A DNA stretch of 64,000 bases, taken from positions 1 through 64,000 of the forward strand of contig JALUXU010000063.1 in assembly GCA_027013225.1 (NCBI GenBank), given 5' to 3'. Source of the DNA: Acidihalobacter sp. Lineage in GTDB: Bacteria > Pseudomonadota > Gammaproteobacteria > DSM-5130 > Acidihalobacteraceae. Position numbers and translations under genes: made by a program. Below are positions 35,218 to 44,473 of this stretch, one piece after another (the stretch's first letter is position 1; each line of letters begins with the position of its first letter). A model generated the notes under the pieces. The model was not told the origin of the DNA and made no database searches. It saw nothing but the letters and a program-made list of their open reading frames with translations.

Positions 35218-36495
35218 TCATCCCGAGGAGGTTTGGATGAGGGCATCATCCGGCCCGGAGGCATCCAGCAAGTGCCGGATGCGGATGGGGGCAGGAGGAT
35301 GCGAGTCATAAAAGGCCGAGTACAGTGGGTCGGGCGTCAAGGTGCTGGCATTGTCCCTATAGAGTTTGATCAGGGCATTGATAAGTGGCCTGGCACCGGT
35401 GAAAGATCTGGCGTAATCATCGGCCTGGAATTCCTGAGTTCGAGATCTCCAGGAGAACAGAGGAGTGAGGAAAAAGGTAAATTGCGGCAGAGCAATAATG
35501 AACAATACCAATGCCATCCAGGTGGACGGATGCATTACTCCCAGATCCAAATAGAACCAGCTTTGCTGCATGAGCCACGCCAGCAAGGCAAAGGCGCCCA
35601 GGCTCGATGCCGTCATCATCAGCATGCTGATCAATATATGATGACGGCGAAAATGCCCCAGTTCGTGGGCAAGGACGGCTTCGATTTCCTCAGGGGTGAG
35701 CGCCTCGAGTAAAGTGTCATAGAAAACGATGCGTTTATTGCGCCCAAATCCAGTGAAATAGGCATTGCCATGTCCAGAGCGGCGCGATCCATCCATGACG
35801 AATATACCGTTGGAATGGAAACCCGAGCGTTGTAGCAGCTTCGAGATGCGATTGCGCAGCTCGGGGTTGTCGAGTGGTGTAAATTTATTGAATAGCGGCG
35901 CGATGAAACGCGGATACGCCCAGGTCATACCCAGGCTGAAAACCATCCACACCACCCAAACCCATAGCCACCAGAGCGAGCCCATGGCCTGCATCAGCCA
36001 AAGAACGGCCAACACTAAAGGAACGCCGATAAGTACAGTCAAGACAGATTGCTTGAATAAATCCACAAGAAATAGTTTGATGGTGGTGCGATTAAAACCA
36101 TATTTGGCTTCGATTACGAACGTACGCCATAGAGTAAACGGCAGTTCAAGGAGTCCCATCAGCAAAAAAACGCTGATGAGAACGCCAGTGCCGGTGAACA
36201 AAGCGGGGATATGTAGCGAGAGCCAAGCCCTGTCGAGCGCATCGAGTCCTCCGCCGAGTGTCCATATCAGGACGACCGCCGCTTCGACGGCGTTTTCAAA
36301 CATGCTGAAATAAGCTCGCTCGATCGTGTAAGCGGCCGCTATTTGATGTGAATCGAGCGAAATGGCGCGGGCGAACGGCTCAGGAACACTCGCCCGATAT
36401 GCGCGCACATGGCGGATCTGACGCAAGCTCAACCATAGCCGTAAGCCAAGGCCAAGGAGTACGGCGAGCAGAAATGCAAGAGTAAATGGGGGCAT
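35218..36495 (-). CDS. M48 family zinc metallopeptidase, Ste24-like
   Basis: An integral-membrane peptidase of 425 residues resembling CAAX prenyl protease 1 (Ste24). It has about seven hydrophobic segments, the zinc motif HELGH (277-281), and the third ligand region QEFQADDYA about 80 residues later. The N-terminal half with RTFVIEAKYGFNRTT matches the M48 N-terminal domain of this branch. In bacteria, which do not prenylate CAAX proteins, these enzymes probably take part in membrane protein quality control. It is divergent from orn with a 246-bp gap in which I see no RNA gene. Confidence 0.9.
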   Translation of the reverse strand: MPPFTLAFLLAVLLGLGLRLWLSLRQIRHVRAYRASVPEPFARAISLDSHQIAAAYTIERAYFSMFENAVEAAVVLIWTLGGGLDALDRAWLSLHIPALFTGTGVLISVFLLMGLLELPFTLWRTFVIEAKYGFNRTTIKLFLVDLFKQSVLTVLIGVPLVLAVLWLMQAMGSLWWLWVWVVWMVFSLGMTWAYPRFIAPLFNKFTPLDNPELRNRISKLLQRSGFHSNGIFVMDGSRRSGHGNAYFTGFGRNKRIVFYDTLLEALTPEEIEAVLAHELGHFRRHHILISMLMMTASSLGAFALLAWLMQQSWFYLDLGVMHPSTWMALVLFIIALPQFTFFLTPLFSWRSRTQEFQADDYARSFTGARPLINALIKLYRDNASTLTPDPLYSAFYDSHPPAPIRIRHLLDASGPDDALIQTSSG

Positions 36496-36741
36496 TTGAT
36501 TCGATTGTGCTGGAAATTGAGATGTATTGTACCTTTAATTCCGGAAGATGCATTACTTGGGACCTGAACCCGCCTATTACATCTATCCGCTTTCTGGCGT
36601 TAAGTCTTCTCTTATTCAGAGAGGGTTGATTCAAAGCGATCGGTTCGATGCCCTCACCGCATCCTGAAGATGAAATTCGGGTTAAAACGGCAAATGCCGT
36701 AAGATAGAACGATTGGTAAACTTTGACTAAAAGGATTCATC

Positions 36742-37287
36742 ATGGCACGCAGCTCCGACAATCTGATTTGGATCGATCTAGAAATGACGGGCCTCGATCC
36801 CTCTCGTGATGAAATCATTGAAATCGCCACGATCGTGACCGACAAGGATTTGAATATTCTGGCTGAAGGTCCTGTGCTTGCGATCAGGCAACCGGAATCC
36901 ATGCTGGCCTCCATGGATGAATGGAATCAGCGCCACCACGGGCAATCTGGTTTGCTGGAACGCGTGCGTGCCAGCGCGTGCGATACGGCATGCGCCGAAG
37001 CGCGTACATTGGCGTTCCTGAAGGAATGGGTTCCACCGAAGGTTTCACCCATGTGCGGTAACAGCATCTGCCAGGATCGTCGTTTCATGGCGCGCTTGAT
37101 GTCGGAACTGGAAGCTTACTTTCATTATCGCAATCTGGACGTCAGCACATTGAAGGAGCTGGCTAAGCGCTGGTATCCCGAGGTGGCTGAGGGGATCAAA
37201 AAGGATTCGCGCCATTTGGCGCTCGAAGACGTGCGCGATTCAATCGAGGAATTGCGTTACTACAGACAGCATTTATTCAGGGTCTGA
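36742..37287 (+). CDS. orn: Oligoribonuclease
   Basis: Degrades the last two- to five-nucleotide RNA pieces, including pGpG from cyclic-di-GMP breakdown. The 181-residue protein is a DEDDh exonuclease: [11 protein letters not shown] (motif I), [11 protein letters not shown] (motif II) and [20 protein letters not shown] (motif III with the catalytic His). AAGGA lies about 9 nt upstream of ATG. The enzyme is characteristic of gamma- and betaproteobacteria. The neighbouring rsgA-orn association is also common there. Confidence 0.96.
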   Translation: MARSSDNLIWIDLEMTGLDPSRDEIIEIATIVTDKDLNILAEGPVLAIRQPESMLASMDEWNQRHHGQSGLLERVRASACDTACAEARTLAFLKEWVPPKVSPMCGNSICQDRRFMARLMSELEAYFHYRNLDVSTLKELAKRWYPEVAEGIKKDSRHLALEDVRDSIEELRYYRQHLFRV

Positions 37288-37336
37288 ACAGGGCGGGAAA
37301 GGCGCTCCGCGAGCAGATGTTCATGTGTGTCCGTTT

Positions 37337-37636
37337 TTATGGAAAGACCTGTTTGAAAGGGCGCACTTTCACTCGTGCATAGACGCCGGCCGCTTTATAA
37401 GGGTCTTCGTTCGCCCATGCTTCAGCGGCGCTCAGGGAGTCGAATTCAGCTACCACCAGGCTGCCGCTGAAACCGGCTGGTCCAGGGTCAGGGGTATCAA
37501 TGGCGGGAAGTGGGCCTGCCAGCACCAATCGGCCGGCATCGAGCAGCGCCTGGAGACGGGCGAGATGCGCGGGGCGAGCCGCCAGGCGCCTATCCAGGCT
37601 GTTGGGTGTGTCTTCGGCAAGAATGGCGTAAAGCAT
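37337..37636 (-). CDS. yciI: YciI family protein
   Basis: A 99-residue ferredoxin-fold protein of the YCII family, with the pattern [39 protein letters not shown] and [19 protein letters not shown]. The catalytic-like His and Asp of the family are present. Its biochemical role is not settled. It follows yciB after 9 nt on the same strand, an arrangement also seen in E. coli. Confidence 0.9.
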   Translation of the reverse strand: MLYAILAEDTPNSLDRRLAARPAHLARLQALLDAGRLVLAGPLPAIDTPDPGPAGFSGSLVVAEFDSLSAAEAWANEDPYKAAGVYARVKVRPFKQVFP

Positions 37637-37645
37637 GGCGGCGCG

Positions 37646-38272
37646 TTACTCGTTGTTGGCCGGCTCCGCTTCCTGCATGAAGCGAGCAAGATACAAAGCT
37701 TGCACTACAATGAAGGCGATGCTCAGGCCCAGCATGCCGAAAAGTTTGAAGTCCACCCAGATTTCCTGGCTGAATTGATAGGCCACCCAGATATTGAGCG
37801 CGCCGGATAGGAAGAAAAAGCCGACCCAGCCGAGGTTGAGGCGCCTCCATATGAGTGGAGGTACGTGGATGGCGTGAGACATGAGGCGTTCAACCAAGGG
37901 TTTTTTACCGACAAACTGGCTTCCAAGAAAAGCGATTCCGAACAACCAGTTGATTGCGGTAGGCTTCCATTTGATGAATTCTGGGTTGTGCAAGTAAAGC
38001 GTGGCTCCGCCAAACAAAGCGATCAGCACCAGGGAAACAAGATGCATGGTTTCAAAACGTTTGTGCCTCAACCAATAAAATCCCACCTGGACAAATGAAG
38101 CCACTATAGCCACTGCAGTGGCTAGATATATGGCGTCTCCATGCTCACCCGGAACCAGCGTTAATGGCAGCCATGGGTTGATGGCATGAATCGCTTCCGG
38201 CGGGATCGCCCCATAGAATTTATAGACGATGAAAAACAGAATTACCGGGAAAAAATCGTATAACAGTTTCAC
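37646..38272 (-). CDS. yciB: Inner-membrane septation protein YciB
   Basis: A 208-residue polytopic inner-membrane protein with five to six hydrophobic segments. It begins MKLLYDFFPVILFFIVYKF, typical of YciB (IspA/IspZ). KPTAINWLFGIAFLGSQFVGKKPL and LNLGWVGFFFLSGALNIWVA are further family signatures. YciB takes part in cell-envelope synthesis during septation. The C-terminal EAEPANNE tail is polar. The 265-bp gap upstream (38273-38537) holds no gene that I can support. Confidence 0.93.
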   Translation of the reverse strand: MKLLYDFFPVILFFIVYKFYGAIPPEAIHAINPWLPLTLVPGEHGDAIYLATAVAIVASFVQVGFYWLRHKRFETMHLVSLVLIALFGGATLYLHNPEFIKWKPTAINWLFGIAFLGSQFVGKKPLVERLMSHAIHVPPLIWRRLNLGWVGFFFLSGALNIWVAYQFSQEIWVDFKLFGMLGLSIAFIVVQALYLARFMQEAEPANNE

Positions 38273-38537
38273 AAGAACAAACCCGACTTAGATAATCAAT
38301 TTATTGAAAGAATACGCCATACTGAACTGCGCGTCACTTGCTGACAAGGTATGATACATGCAAAGAAAACCCTGATTATGGGGGGCGGTAGTGTATTGCA
38401 AGGCAATCGTGGCGTTTGAAACTTACCTGTCTGCCTGATGGGCGTTGCATCTTGAGCAAGTCTGCTTGGCACTGAATTCATCTTGTTTAATTTAATGAGC
38501 GCCTCCGAGATAATTTGTAAAAAATACTTGAGCCGTA

Positions 38538-39164
38538 ATGAGCCAGTTTTTCACTATACATCCGATCAATCCCCAATTACGCTTGATCCGTCAGGCGGTT
38601 GAGATCGTGCGTAATGGTGGCGTGATCGTCTATCCAACCGACTCCTGCTATGCCATCGGCTGCGCTTTAGGCAACAAGGCCGCCCAGGAGCGAATTCGCC
38701 GGATTCGGCAACTTGATGCCAACCACCACTTTACTTTGGTGTGCCGCGATTTATCGGAAATCTCCGCCTACGCCAAAGTCGATGATTTTTCCTATCGTTT
38801 AATGAAGCAACTGACTCCCGGCCCCTATACTTTTCTTTTGCCGGCCACGCGCGAAGTCCCGCGCCGCTTGCAGAATCCAAAACGCAAGAGCATCGGGTTG
38901 CGCGTGCCTGAGAATCCAATTTCTCAATGTCTGCTGGAAGAATTAGGCGAGCCCTTGATGAGCAGTACACTGCTCCTACCGGGCGATGAGCATCCTCTGA
39001 CCGATGCCATGGAGATCCGCGAACGCCTGGAACGCCAGGTTGAGCTAATCATAGACGGCGGAAATTGCGGCCTTGAGCCTACCACCATCGTAGATTTGTA
39101 TGGCGGCACGCCGGAGATCTTGCGGCAAGGGAAAGGTGATGTTGCCCATCTGCCTGGAGTCTGA
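38538..39164 (+). CDS. yciO: YrdC/Sua5-domain protein, YciO type
   Basis: A 208-residue protein with a YrdC-fold domain, related to the enzymes making threonylcarbamoyl-AMP for the tRNA t6A modification. Features are GGVIVYPTDSCYAIGCAL, RIRQLDANHHFTLVCRDL, TPGPYTFLLPATREVPRR and IGLRVPENPISQCLL. The PTDSCYA wording and the HHF pattern place it in the YciO branch rather than TsaC proper, so its own reaction is uncertain. It is divergent from yciB. Confidence 0.88.
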   Translation: MSQFFTIHPINPQLRLIRQAVEIVRNGGVIVYPTDSCYAIGCALGNKAAQERIRRIRQLDANHHFTLVCRDLSEISAYAKVDDFSYRLMKQLTPGPYTFLLPATREVPRRLQNPKRKSIGLRVPENPISQCLLEELGEPLMSSTLLLPGDEHPLTDAMEIRERLERQVELIIDGGNCGLEPTTIVDLYGGTPEILRQGKGDVAHLPGV

Positions 39165-39305
39165 TGGCTTTATGAACACTCTACGGCGATGAAAAGTGGA
39201 CCGCAGTCTCTGTTTGCCTTGTTACACTTCCTTAACAGGGCAGGTTCCTCCAGTGCTGAATGACATCCTTCAACTTTCACCAAGATAAGGCATAATTTCG
39301 CAACC

Positions 39306-39974
39306 ATGAACCTTGATCAAATCATTCAAGCTGCCAGTATCTGGATTCTGCCGGTTCTTTTCGCGGTGACGCTGCATGAGGCGGCGCATGGTTATGCGGC
39401 TAAACTGCTGGGCGACACCACTGCCCAGATGTTGGGTCGCTTGAGCCTCAATCCGCTGCGGCATGTCGATTTGGTTGGCACGATTATCGTGCCGGCGGCG
39501 CTGCTTTTGATGCACAGCCCGTTTCTCTTCGGTTGGGCCAAGCCGGTGCCCGTGAATTTCAACAACCTGAGGCATCCACGTCGCGACATGGCATTGGTCG
39601 CAGCGGCGGGTCCGGGCGCTAATCTGTTGATGGCTCTGGGTTGGGCGATCATTATGAAAATCGGCGTCGCCTTGGTCATGGGGGGACTCATGTGGGCTGA
39701 ACCGATGGTGCTCATGGGGGAAGCCGGTATCATTTTTAATCTGGTGCTCATGGTCTTGAACTTGTTGCCCATTCCTCCGCTGGATGGTGGGCGGGTGCTG
39801 GCCGGGCTGGTGCCTGCTCGCATGGCGGATGTGCTGGACAGAATCGAGCCGTATGGCATGCTGATTCTCATAATTCTTTTGATTACTCCCGTGTTGGGCT
39901 TCATCCTCTACCCTTCCGTCAGTTGGCTCAACCACATCATATATGGAGTGTTCGGCCTGCCTTCCCTTTCATAG
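39306..39974 (+). CDS. Site-2 protease family membrane metallopeptidase
   Basis: A 222-residue M50-type intramembrane peptidase. The zinc motif HEAAH (24-28) lies in the first membrane segment, and the third ligand is in NLLPIPPLDGGRVLAGL near the C-terminal third. A MALVAAAGPGANLLMAL segment resembles other short bacterial S2P-like proteins. It lacks the PDZ domain of RseP. Its substrate is unknown. It is placed before trpS-scpA-scpB, as in many proteobacteria, but with 173 bp between. Confidence 0.9.
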   Translation: MNLDQIIQAASIWILPVLFAVTLHEAAHGYAAKLLGDTTAQMLGRLSLNPLRHVDLVGTIIVPAALLLMHSPFLFGWAKPVPVNFNNLRHPRRDMALVAAAGPGANLLMALGWAIIMKIGVALVMGGLMWAEPMVLMGEAGIIFNLVLMVLNLLPIPPLDGGRVLAGLVPARMADVLDRIEPYGMLILIILLITPVLGFILYPSVSWLNHIIYGVFGLPSLS

Positions 39975-40147
39975 AAGCCTGTCGGATAGGGGTTTGGCGT
40001 GGCGAGTGGCGGAACTGATTTTGAGCTCATATGAGGAAAAATAGTTCTCCGAAGAAAACCAATATCTATTCGCTGCCGTGATTTCTTTCTGAAGCCGATG
40101 GGTTTCCAGACATGATGACTCATCCAACGAGGTAAATAGCGCATCCC

Positions 40148-41365
40148 ATGAATTCTGCCGCACCTGCCAATAATCGCGTGCTATCCGGCATGCGCCCCAC
40201 CGGACGCCTGCATCTAGGACATTATCATGGCGTTCTCAAAAACTGGGTCGAATTGCAACACACGCATGAATGCTTTTTTTTCGTGGCCGATCTCCATGCT
40301 CTGACGACCCATTATGAGAATCCACGCGGTATTCCGGACAGTGCCTATGAAATGGTGATCGACTGGCTGGCGGCGGGTGTAAATCCAAGCTCGGCTACTA
40401 TATTCGTGCAATCCTGGGTTCCACAGCATGCGGAGTTGCATCTGTTGCTATCCATGTCGACCCCTTTGGGATGGCTGGAACGCGTTCCCAGCTTCAAAGA
40501 CCAGCAGGAGCAACTCAAAGACAAGGATCTTGCGACTTACGGCTTTCTCGGCTATCCGGTGTTGATGAGCGCCGATATTCTGCTCTATCGGGCAGGGCAA
40601 GTCCCCGTGGGAGAGGATCAGGTGCCTCATCTCGAGGTAACGCGTGAAGTGGCCCGGCGCTTTAATCATCTCTATGGCCGCGAACATGACTTCACCGAAC
40701 GGGCGGAACAGGCCGTAAGCAAAATGGGCAAGAAAAATGCTCGCCTGTACCGCGAACTGCGTCGCCGCTACCAAGAGCAGGGTGATGCGGAGGCGCTTGA
40801 TGTGGCGCGCGCACTGCTCGAAGCTCAGCAAAACATTTCTCTGGGTGACCGCGAACGTCTGTTCGGCTATCTGGAAGGCGGTGGCCGCATCATCCTGCCT
40901 GAACCTCAACCTTTGCTGACGCCCGCTTCGAAGATGCCGGGGCTGGATGGACGCAAGATGTCGAAGTCTTACCACAATACTATCGCTCTACGTGATTCTC
41001 CTGAAGTGGTTGAACATAAGATTCGCACCATGCCCACCGATCCGGCGCGGGTAAGGCGCACTGATCCGGGCGATCCAGAGGAGTGTCCTGTGTGGCAATT
41101 GCACCAAGTCTATTCGGACGATAGAACCCGCGCCTGGGCGCAAGAAGGCTGCCGCAGCGCTGGCATCGGATGCGTCGAATGCAAGCAACCGGTGATCAAG
41201 GCGGTTCTGCATGAACTCAAGCCCTTCCAGGAGCGCGCAGCGGAATTTGAAGCCGATCCGGGCTTGGTACGCATCATTCTCAACGAAGGCACGCAGGCGG
41301 CACGGGAGCAAGCCGAGGAGACCATGGATGAAGTACGGCGCGCTATGGGGCTGGTTTATCGTTGA
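40148..41365 (+). CDS. trpS: Tryptophanyl-tRNA synthetase, long form with Cys cluster
   Basis: Charges tRNA-Trp. The 405-residue protein has the HIGH-like TGRLHLGHYHG (18-28) and KMSKS (270-274). It is about 70 residues longer than E. coli TrpS: an insertion near 180-250 precedes KMSKS, and the anticodon-binding part contains four cysteines spaced C-x21-C-x6-C-x2-C (Cys313, 335, 342, 345). This spacing is close to that reported for iron-sulfur TrpS enzymes. It overlaps the possible upstream start of scpA. Confidence 0.95.
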   Translation: MNSAAPANNRVLSGMRPTGRLHLGHYHGVLKNWVELQHTHECFFFVADLHALTTHYENPRGIPDSAYEMVIDWLAAGVNPSSATIFVQSWVPQHAELHLLLSMSTPLGWLERVPSFKDQQEQLKDKDLATYGFLGYPVLMSADILLYRAGQVPVGEDQVPHLEVTREVARRFNHLYGREHDFTERAEQAVSKMGKKNARLYRELRRRYQEQGDAEALDVARALLEAQQNISLGDRERLFGYLEGGGRIILPEPQPLLTPASKMPGLDGRKMSKSYHNTIALRDSPEVVEHKIRTMPTDPARVRRTDPGDPEECPVWQLHQVYSDDRTRAWAQEGCRSAGIGCVECKQPVIKAVLHELKPFQERAAEFEADPGLVRIILNEGTQAAREQAEETMDEVRRAMGLVYR

Positions 41366-41382
41366 GTGGGGAGAGTGTGAAG

Positions 41383-42168
41383 GTGATCGAGCTTGAGGTA
41401 GAACATCCGCCGCTGGCGCGAATACGAGGCGAGCCGTTGGGCGAGCCACCGAACGACCTTTATATTCCACCCGATGCCTTGCAAGTGTTTCTGGAGGCTT
41501 TCGAGGGCCCGCTTGATCTGCTGCTCTATCTGATAAAACGGCAAAACCTCGATATCTTAGATATACCCATTGCCGAGATCACCCGCCAATATATGGAGTA
41601 CATTGACTTGATGCGGGAATTACGTCTCGAGCTTGCAGCCGAATACCTGCTCATGGCCGCTTTGCTGGCGGAAATCAAATCTCGTCTACTGCTCCCGCGT
41701 CCCCCAGCTGAAGAAAACGAAGAAGACCCGCGTGCCGAGCTGATCAGGCGTCTGCAGGAATACGAACGCATCCGTCATGCGGCCGAGGCACTGGATGCAC
41801 TGCCTCGCCTAGAGCGGGATTTGGCGCAGGCATCGGCATGGCCACCTGAAGACATGCGCAAGCCGCCTGCGCCTGAAGTTGATCTTCGTGAGGTGCTATT
41901 GGCATTGCGGGAGGTCATGGCGCGGGCGCAAATGTTTTCTCATCATCACATCCACAAGGAACCTCTCTCGGTGCGAGAGCGAATGTCACGGGTACTCGAT
42001 TGCTTGGGTGATGAATTCTACGAGTTCACCCGCTTTTTCGATGCGAGCGAAGGCAGGCGGGGCGTAGTGGTCACTCTGTTGGCATTGCTGGAATTACTCA
42101 AGAGTCAGCTCATTGAATTGATGCAGGACACTCCTTTCGCTCCCATCTATGTGCGGCGCGTTGCTTGA
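41383..42168 (+). CDS. scpA: Segregation and condensation protein A
   Basis: The kleisin subunit of the Smc-ScpAB chromosome condensin. The 261-residue protein has the kleisin N-terminal motif FEGPLDLLLYLIKRQNLDILDIP in essence, then AAEYLLMAALLAEIKSRLLLP. The C-terminal winged helix contains GVVVTLLALLELLKSQLI. The start is uncertain: GTG 41383 has GGGGAG 9 nt upstream, while TTG 41362 overlaps the trpS stop. It overlaps or touches scpB. Co-occurrence of scpAB implies an Smc protein elsewhere in the genome. Confidence 0.92.
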   Translation: MIELEVEHPPLARIRGEPLGEPPNDLYIPPDALQVFLEAFEGPLDLLLYLIKRQNLDILDIPIAEITRQYMEYIDLMRELRLELAAEYLLMAALLAEIKSRLLLPRPPAEENEEDPRAELIRRLQEYERIRHAAEALDALPRLERDLAQASAWPPEDMRKPPAPEVDLREVLLALREVMARAQMFSHHHIHKEPLSVRERMSRVLDCLGDEFYEFTRFFDASEGRRGVVVTLLALLELLKSQLIELMQDTPFAPIYVRRVA

Positions 42169-42173
42169 AGTCC

Positions 42174-42728
42174 ATGGACGAACAGCGACTCAAGCTGATT
42201 CTCGAGGCCGCGTTATTAGCGGCCGCCGAACCTCTGTCGCTGGAGCGAATGCAAAAATTGTTTGCAGGCGAGGAAGAGGTTCCTGACCGCCATGCTCTGC
42301 GTAAGGTGTTGGCTGCGCTGGCCTCGGAGTGTGACGTGCGCGCATACGAGCTCAAAGAGGTGGCCAGCGGTTTCCGCTTTCAGATTCGCCAGTCCTTGGC
42401 GCCCTGGGTGAACCGTTTGTGGGAAGAACGTCCCCAACGCTATTCTCGCGCCATTCTGGAAACACTGGCTTTGATCGCTTATCGTCAGCCCGTTACCCGA
42501 GGCGAAATCGAGGACATCCGCGGCGTCAGCGTGAGCAGCAATATCATCAAGACCCTCATTGAGCGCGAGTGGATCCGGGTGGTGGGGCATAGAGAAGTGC
42601 CTGGCAGGCCGGCGCTATATGCCACAACCAAAGCGTTCCTGGATTATTTCAATCTCAAGTCTCTGGACGAGTTGCCATCGTTGATCGAGCTCAAGGATCA
42701 CGCAGTGAATGAAGATGAGCCGGAATGA
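42174..42728 (+). CDS. scpB: Segregation and condensation protein B
   Basis: ScpB binds ScpA in the Smc condensin. The 184-residue protein consists of two winged-helix domains: KLILEAALLAAAEPLSLERM at the start and RAILETLALIAYRQPVTRGE with IEDIRGVSVSSNIIKTL in the second half, all typical. VGHREVPGRPALYATT is the usual ending before a short acidic tail. ATG 42174 is used; TTG 42165 would overlap the scpA stop. It converges on moaB with a 7-bp gap. Confidence 0.93.
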   Translation: MDEQRLKLILEAALLAAAEPLSLERMQKLFAGEEEVPDRHALRKVLAALASECDVRAYELKEVASGFRFQIRQSLAPWVNRLWEERPQRYSRAILETLALIAYRQPVTRGEIEDIRGVSVSSNIIKTLIEREWIRVVGHREVPGRPALYATTKAFLDYFNLKSLDELPSLIELKDHAVNEDEPE

Positions 42729-42735
42729 ATCCGGA

Positions 42736-43257
42736 TTACCTTTCTTGTAGCCTCGGTATCAACATCGCTAGATTGCAGGGACGGGTGCGGTGATCGAGTT
42801 GCGCCTCGATGAGCTTATCCCAGCCAGTGCGGCAGGCGCCGGAAGAACCGGGCAGGCAGAAGATGTAAGTGCCGTTGGCCACGCCGGCCAACGCCCGCGA
42901 CTGGAGGCTCGAGGTTTTTATCTCTTCGAAGGAAAGCATGCGAAACAGTTCGCCGAAGCCGCTGATCTGCTTGTCCAGTAGTACCTCTATGGCTTCCGGC
43001 GTGCCGTCGCGGCCGGTCACGCCAGTGCCCCCAGTGCTCAGTACGGCATGCACGTCGGGGTCCGCGATCCAGCGCGAGACAGTAGCGCGGATGCGGTAGA
43101 TATCGTCGGGTTCTATGGCTTTTTCCGCCAGTTTGTGGCCAGCTTTTTGCAGCCTTTCGACCAGTAGCCGCCCAGACGTATCGTCGGCTTCGGTGCGGGT
43201 GTCGGACACTGTCAATACGGCGATGTTCAATGGAATGAAGTTGTTGTCTTTGTTCAT
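42736..43257 (-). CDS. moaB: Molybdenum cofactor biosynthesis protein B
   Basis: MoaB/MogA-fold protein that binds molybdopterin; in many bacteria it adenylylates the pterin before molybdenum insertion. The 173-residue protein has [37 protein letters not shown] and [27 protein letters not shown], the full family pattern. Its product would be needed for the molybdopterin oxidoreductase at 27-28 kb, the only likely user in this window. Confidence 0.94.
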   Translation of the reverse strand: MNKDNNFIPLNIAVLTVSDTRTEADDTSGRLLVERLQKAGHKLAEKAIEPDDIYRIRATVSRWIADPDVHAVLSTGGTGVTGRDGTPEAIEVLLDKQISGFGELFRMLSFEEIKTSSLQSRALAGVANGTYIFCLPGSSGACRTGWDKLIEAQLDHRTRPCNLAMLIPRLQER

Positions 43258-43457
43258 CGATTGCCTCTTGTGATGGGGAAATTCATTTTCCGTGTGGTGA
43301 AACCATACGGCAAGGCTTATATGCTAACAAGGCTGTTGTTGTCGCTCCGGCGAGTGTGGGGTCAGGGAGAAAACGAACGAAAAAAGCAGATTGAAGACCG
43401 TGAATAACTATTTTGAGCGCTTTTTTAATGCCTGGTCATGCCTGAGAGTAGAATTTC

Positions 43458-43620
43458 CAGGACCACGTCATCTAACCGTGGGGGAGCGGGTGTCTGCTTG
43501 GGAAAACGCGGTGAATACATCCCTGTAGGGTCGACGGCGGCCTCCTTGCCGCCTACGTTTTCCAAGCAGACGCCCGCTCCGCTTTTCGACTGCTTACGAA
43601 TTTAGATGACAGGGCCTTGG
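43458..43620. repeat. MITE-like inverted-repeat element
   Basis: The 393-bp gap between moaB and rluB contains an element of about 163 bp with nested symmetry. The outer ends are GTCATCTAA (43467-43475) and TTAGATGAC (43602-43610), a perfect 9-bp inverted repeat. Inside, arms at 43484-43508 and 43556-43579 are near-perfect complements (one indel, one mismatch), around a GGCGGC/GCCGCC hairpin (43536-43553). TAGAATTTC occurs directly on each side (43449-43457 and 43621-43629), like a target-site duplication. No coding capacity. No second copy was noticed in the window. Confidence 0.6.
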
Positions 43621-43650
43621 TAGAATTTCAACTACTGCTACACTTGCCCT

Positions 43651-44463
43651 ATGAAATCTTTTCCATCTTCAGAACGATTGCAGAAATTGCTGGCCCGCGC
43701 GGGGATCGGCTCCCGGCGAGAAATCGAGCGGTGGATCGTCGCTGGTGAAATCTCGGTCAACGGCCAAAAGGCGACCCTCGGCATGCATGCTTCGTCTCAG
43801 GATCGTATCAAGTTGCGCGGCCGCTTACTGAGTCTGCCATCCACCCGAAAAATCACTCCGAGAGTGTTGATCTATAACAAACCCGAAGGTGAGGTTTGCG
43901 CCCGCCGCGATCCGCAAAACCGGCCTACCGTCTTTAGGAATTTGCCCACTGGGCGCTGGATTGGCGTGGGCCGCTTAGACATCAATACGCAGGGACTTTT
44001 GTTGTTCACCAATGACGGCAGGTTGGCGCATCAGCTGATGCATCCAGCGACTGGCGTAAAGCGCGAATATGCGGTTCGGCTGCGGGGCGAGCTGGATGAA
44101 TCGCAAATGCGGCGTCTGCTGGAAGGGGTGAGGCTGGAGGATGGCCCCGCGCGTTTCGAGGCGATCAAGGCCGCTCGACAGGGCGAAGGCATAAATCAAT
44201 GGTATCACGTGATCCTGAGGGAAGGCCGTCAGCGAGAAGTGCGCCGTCTAATGGAAGCCGTGGGCTTGCCGGTGAGCCGACTGATCCGCGTGCGCTATGG
44301 TAACGTCGAGTTGCCCAGGGGGTTGCGAAGCGGTAAGTGGAGAGCTCTGGATGAGCCCGCTTTGCAAGCCCTGTATGCGCTCGCGGGTCTGGAATATGCC
44401 GCGCCTTCAGCCACGCAAAATCACCGGCGCCAGACACGCGTTCATCGCCGTCGCCCTCGTTAG
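43651..44463 (+). CDS. rluB: 23S rRNA pseudouridine synthase, RluB/RluE family
   Basis: Makes pseudouridine 2605 in 23S rRNA if it is RluB. The 270-residue protein has an N-terminal S4 domain (RLQKLLARAGIGSRREIERW). The catalytic domain contains GRLDINTQGLLLFTNDG, with the conserved Asp, plus the PEGEVCARRDP and EGRQREVRRLMEAVG motifs. The last 20 residues are basic (RRQTRVHRRRPR) and probably bind RNA. It lies downstream of scpB in many proteobacteria; here moaB and a repeat element are interposed. It converges on the next gene with a 10-bp gap. Confidence 0.92.
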   Translation: MKSFPSSERLQKLLARAGIGSRREIERWIVAGEISVNGQKATLGMHASSQDRIKLRGRLLSLPSTRKITPRVLIYNKPEGEVCARRDPQNRPTVFRNLPTGRWIGVGRLDINTQGLLLFTNDGRLAHQLMHPATGVKREYAVRLRGELDESQMRRLLEGVRLEDGPARFEAIKAARQGEGINQWYHVILREGRQREVRRLMEAVGLPVSRLIRVRYGNVELPRGLRSGKWRALDEPALQALYALAGLEYAAPSATQNHRRQTRVHRRRPR

Positions 44464-44473
44464 CTCCATTGCG

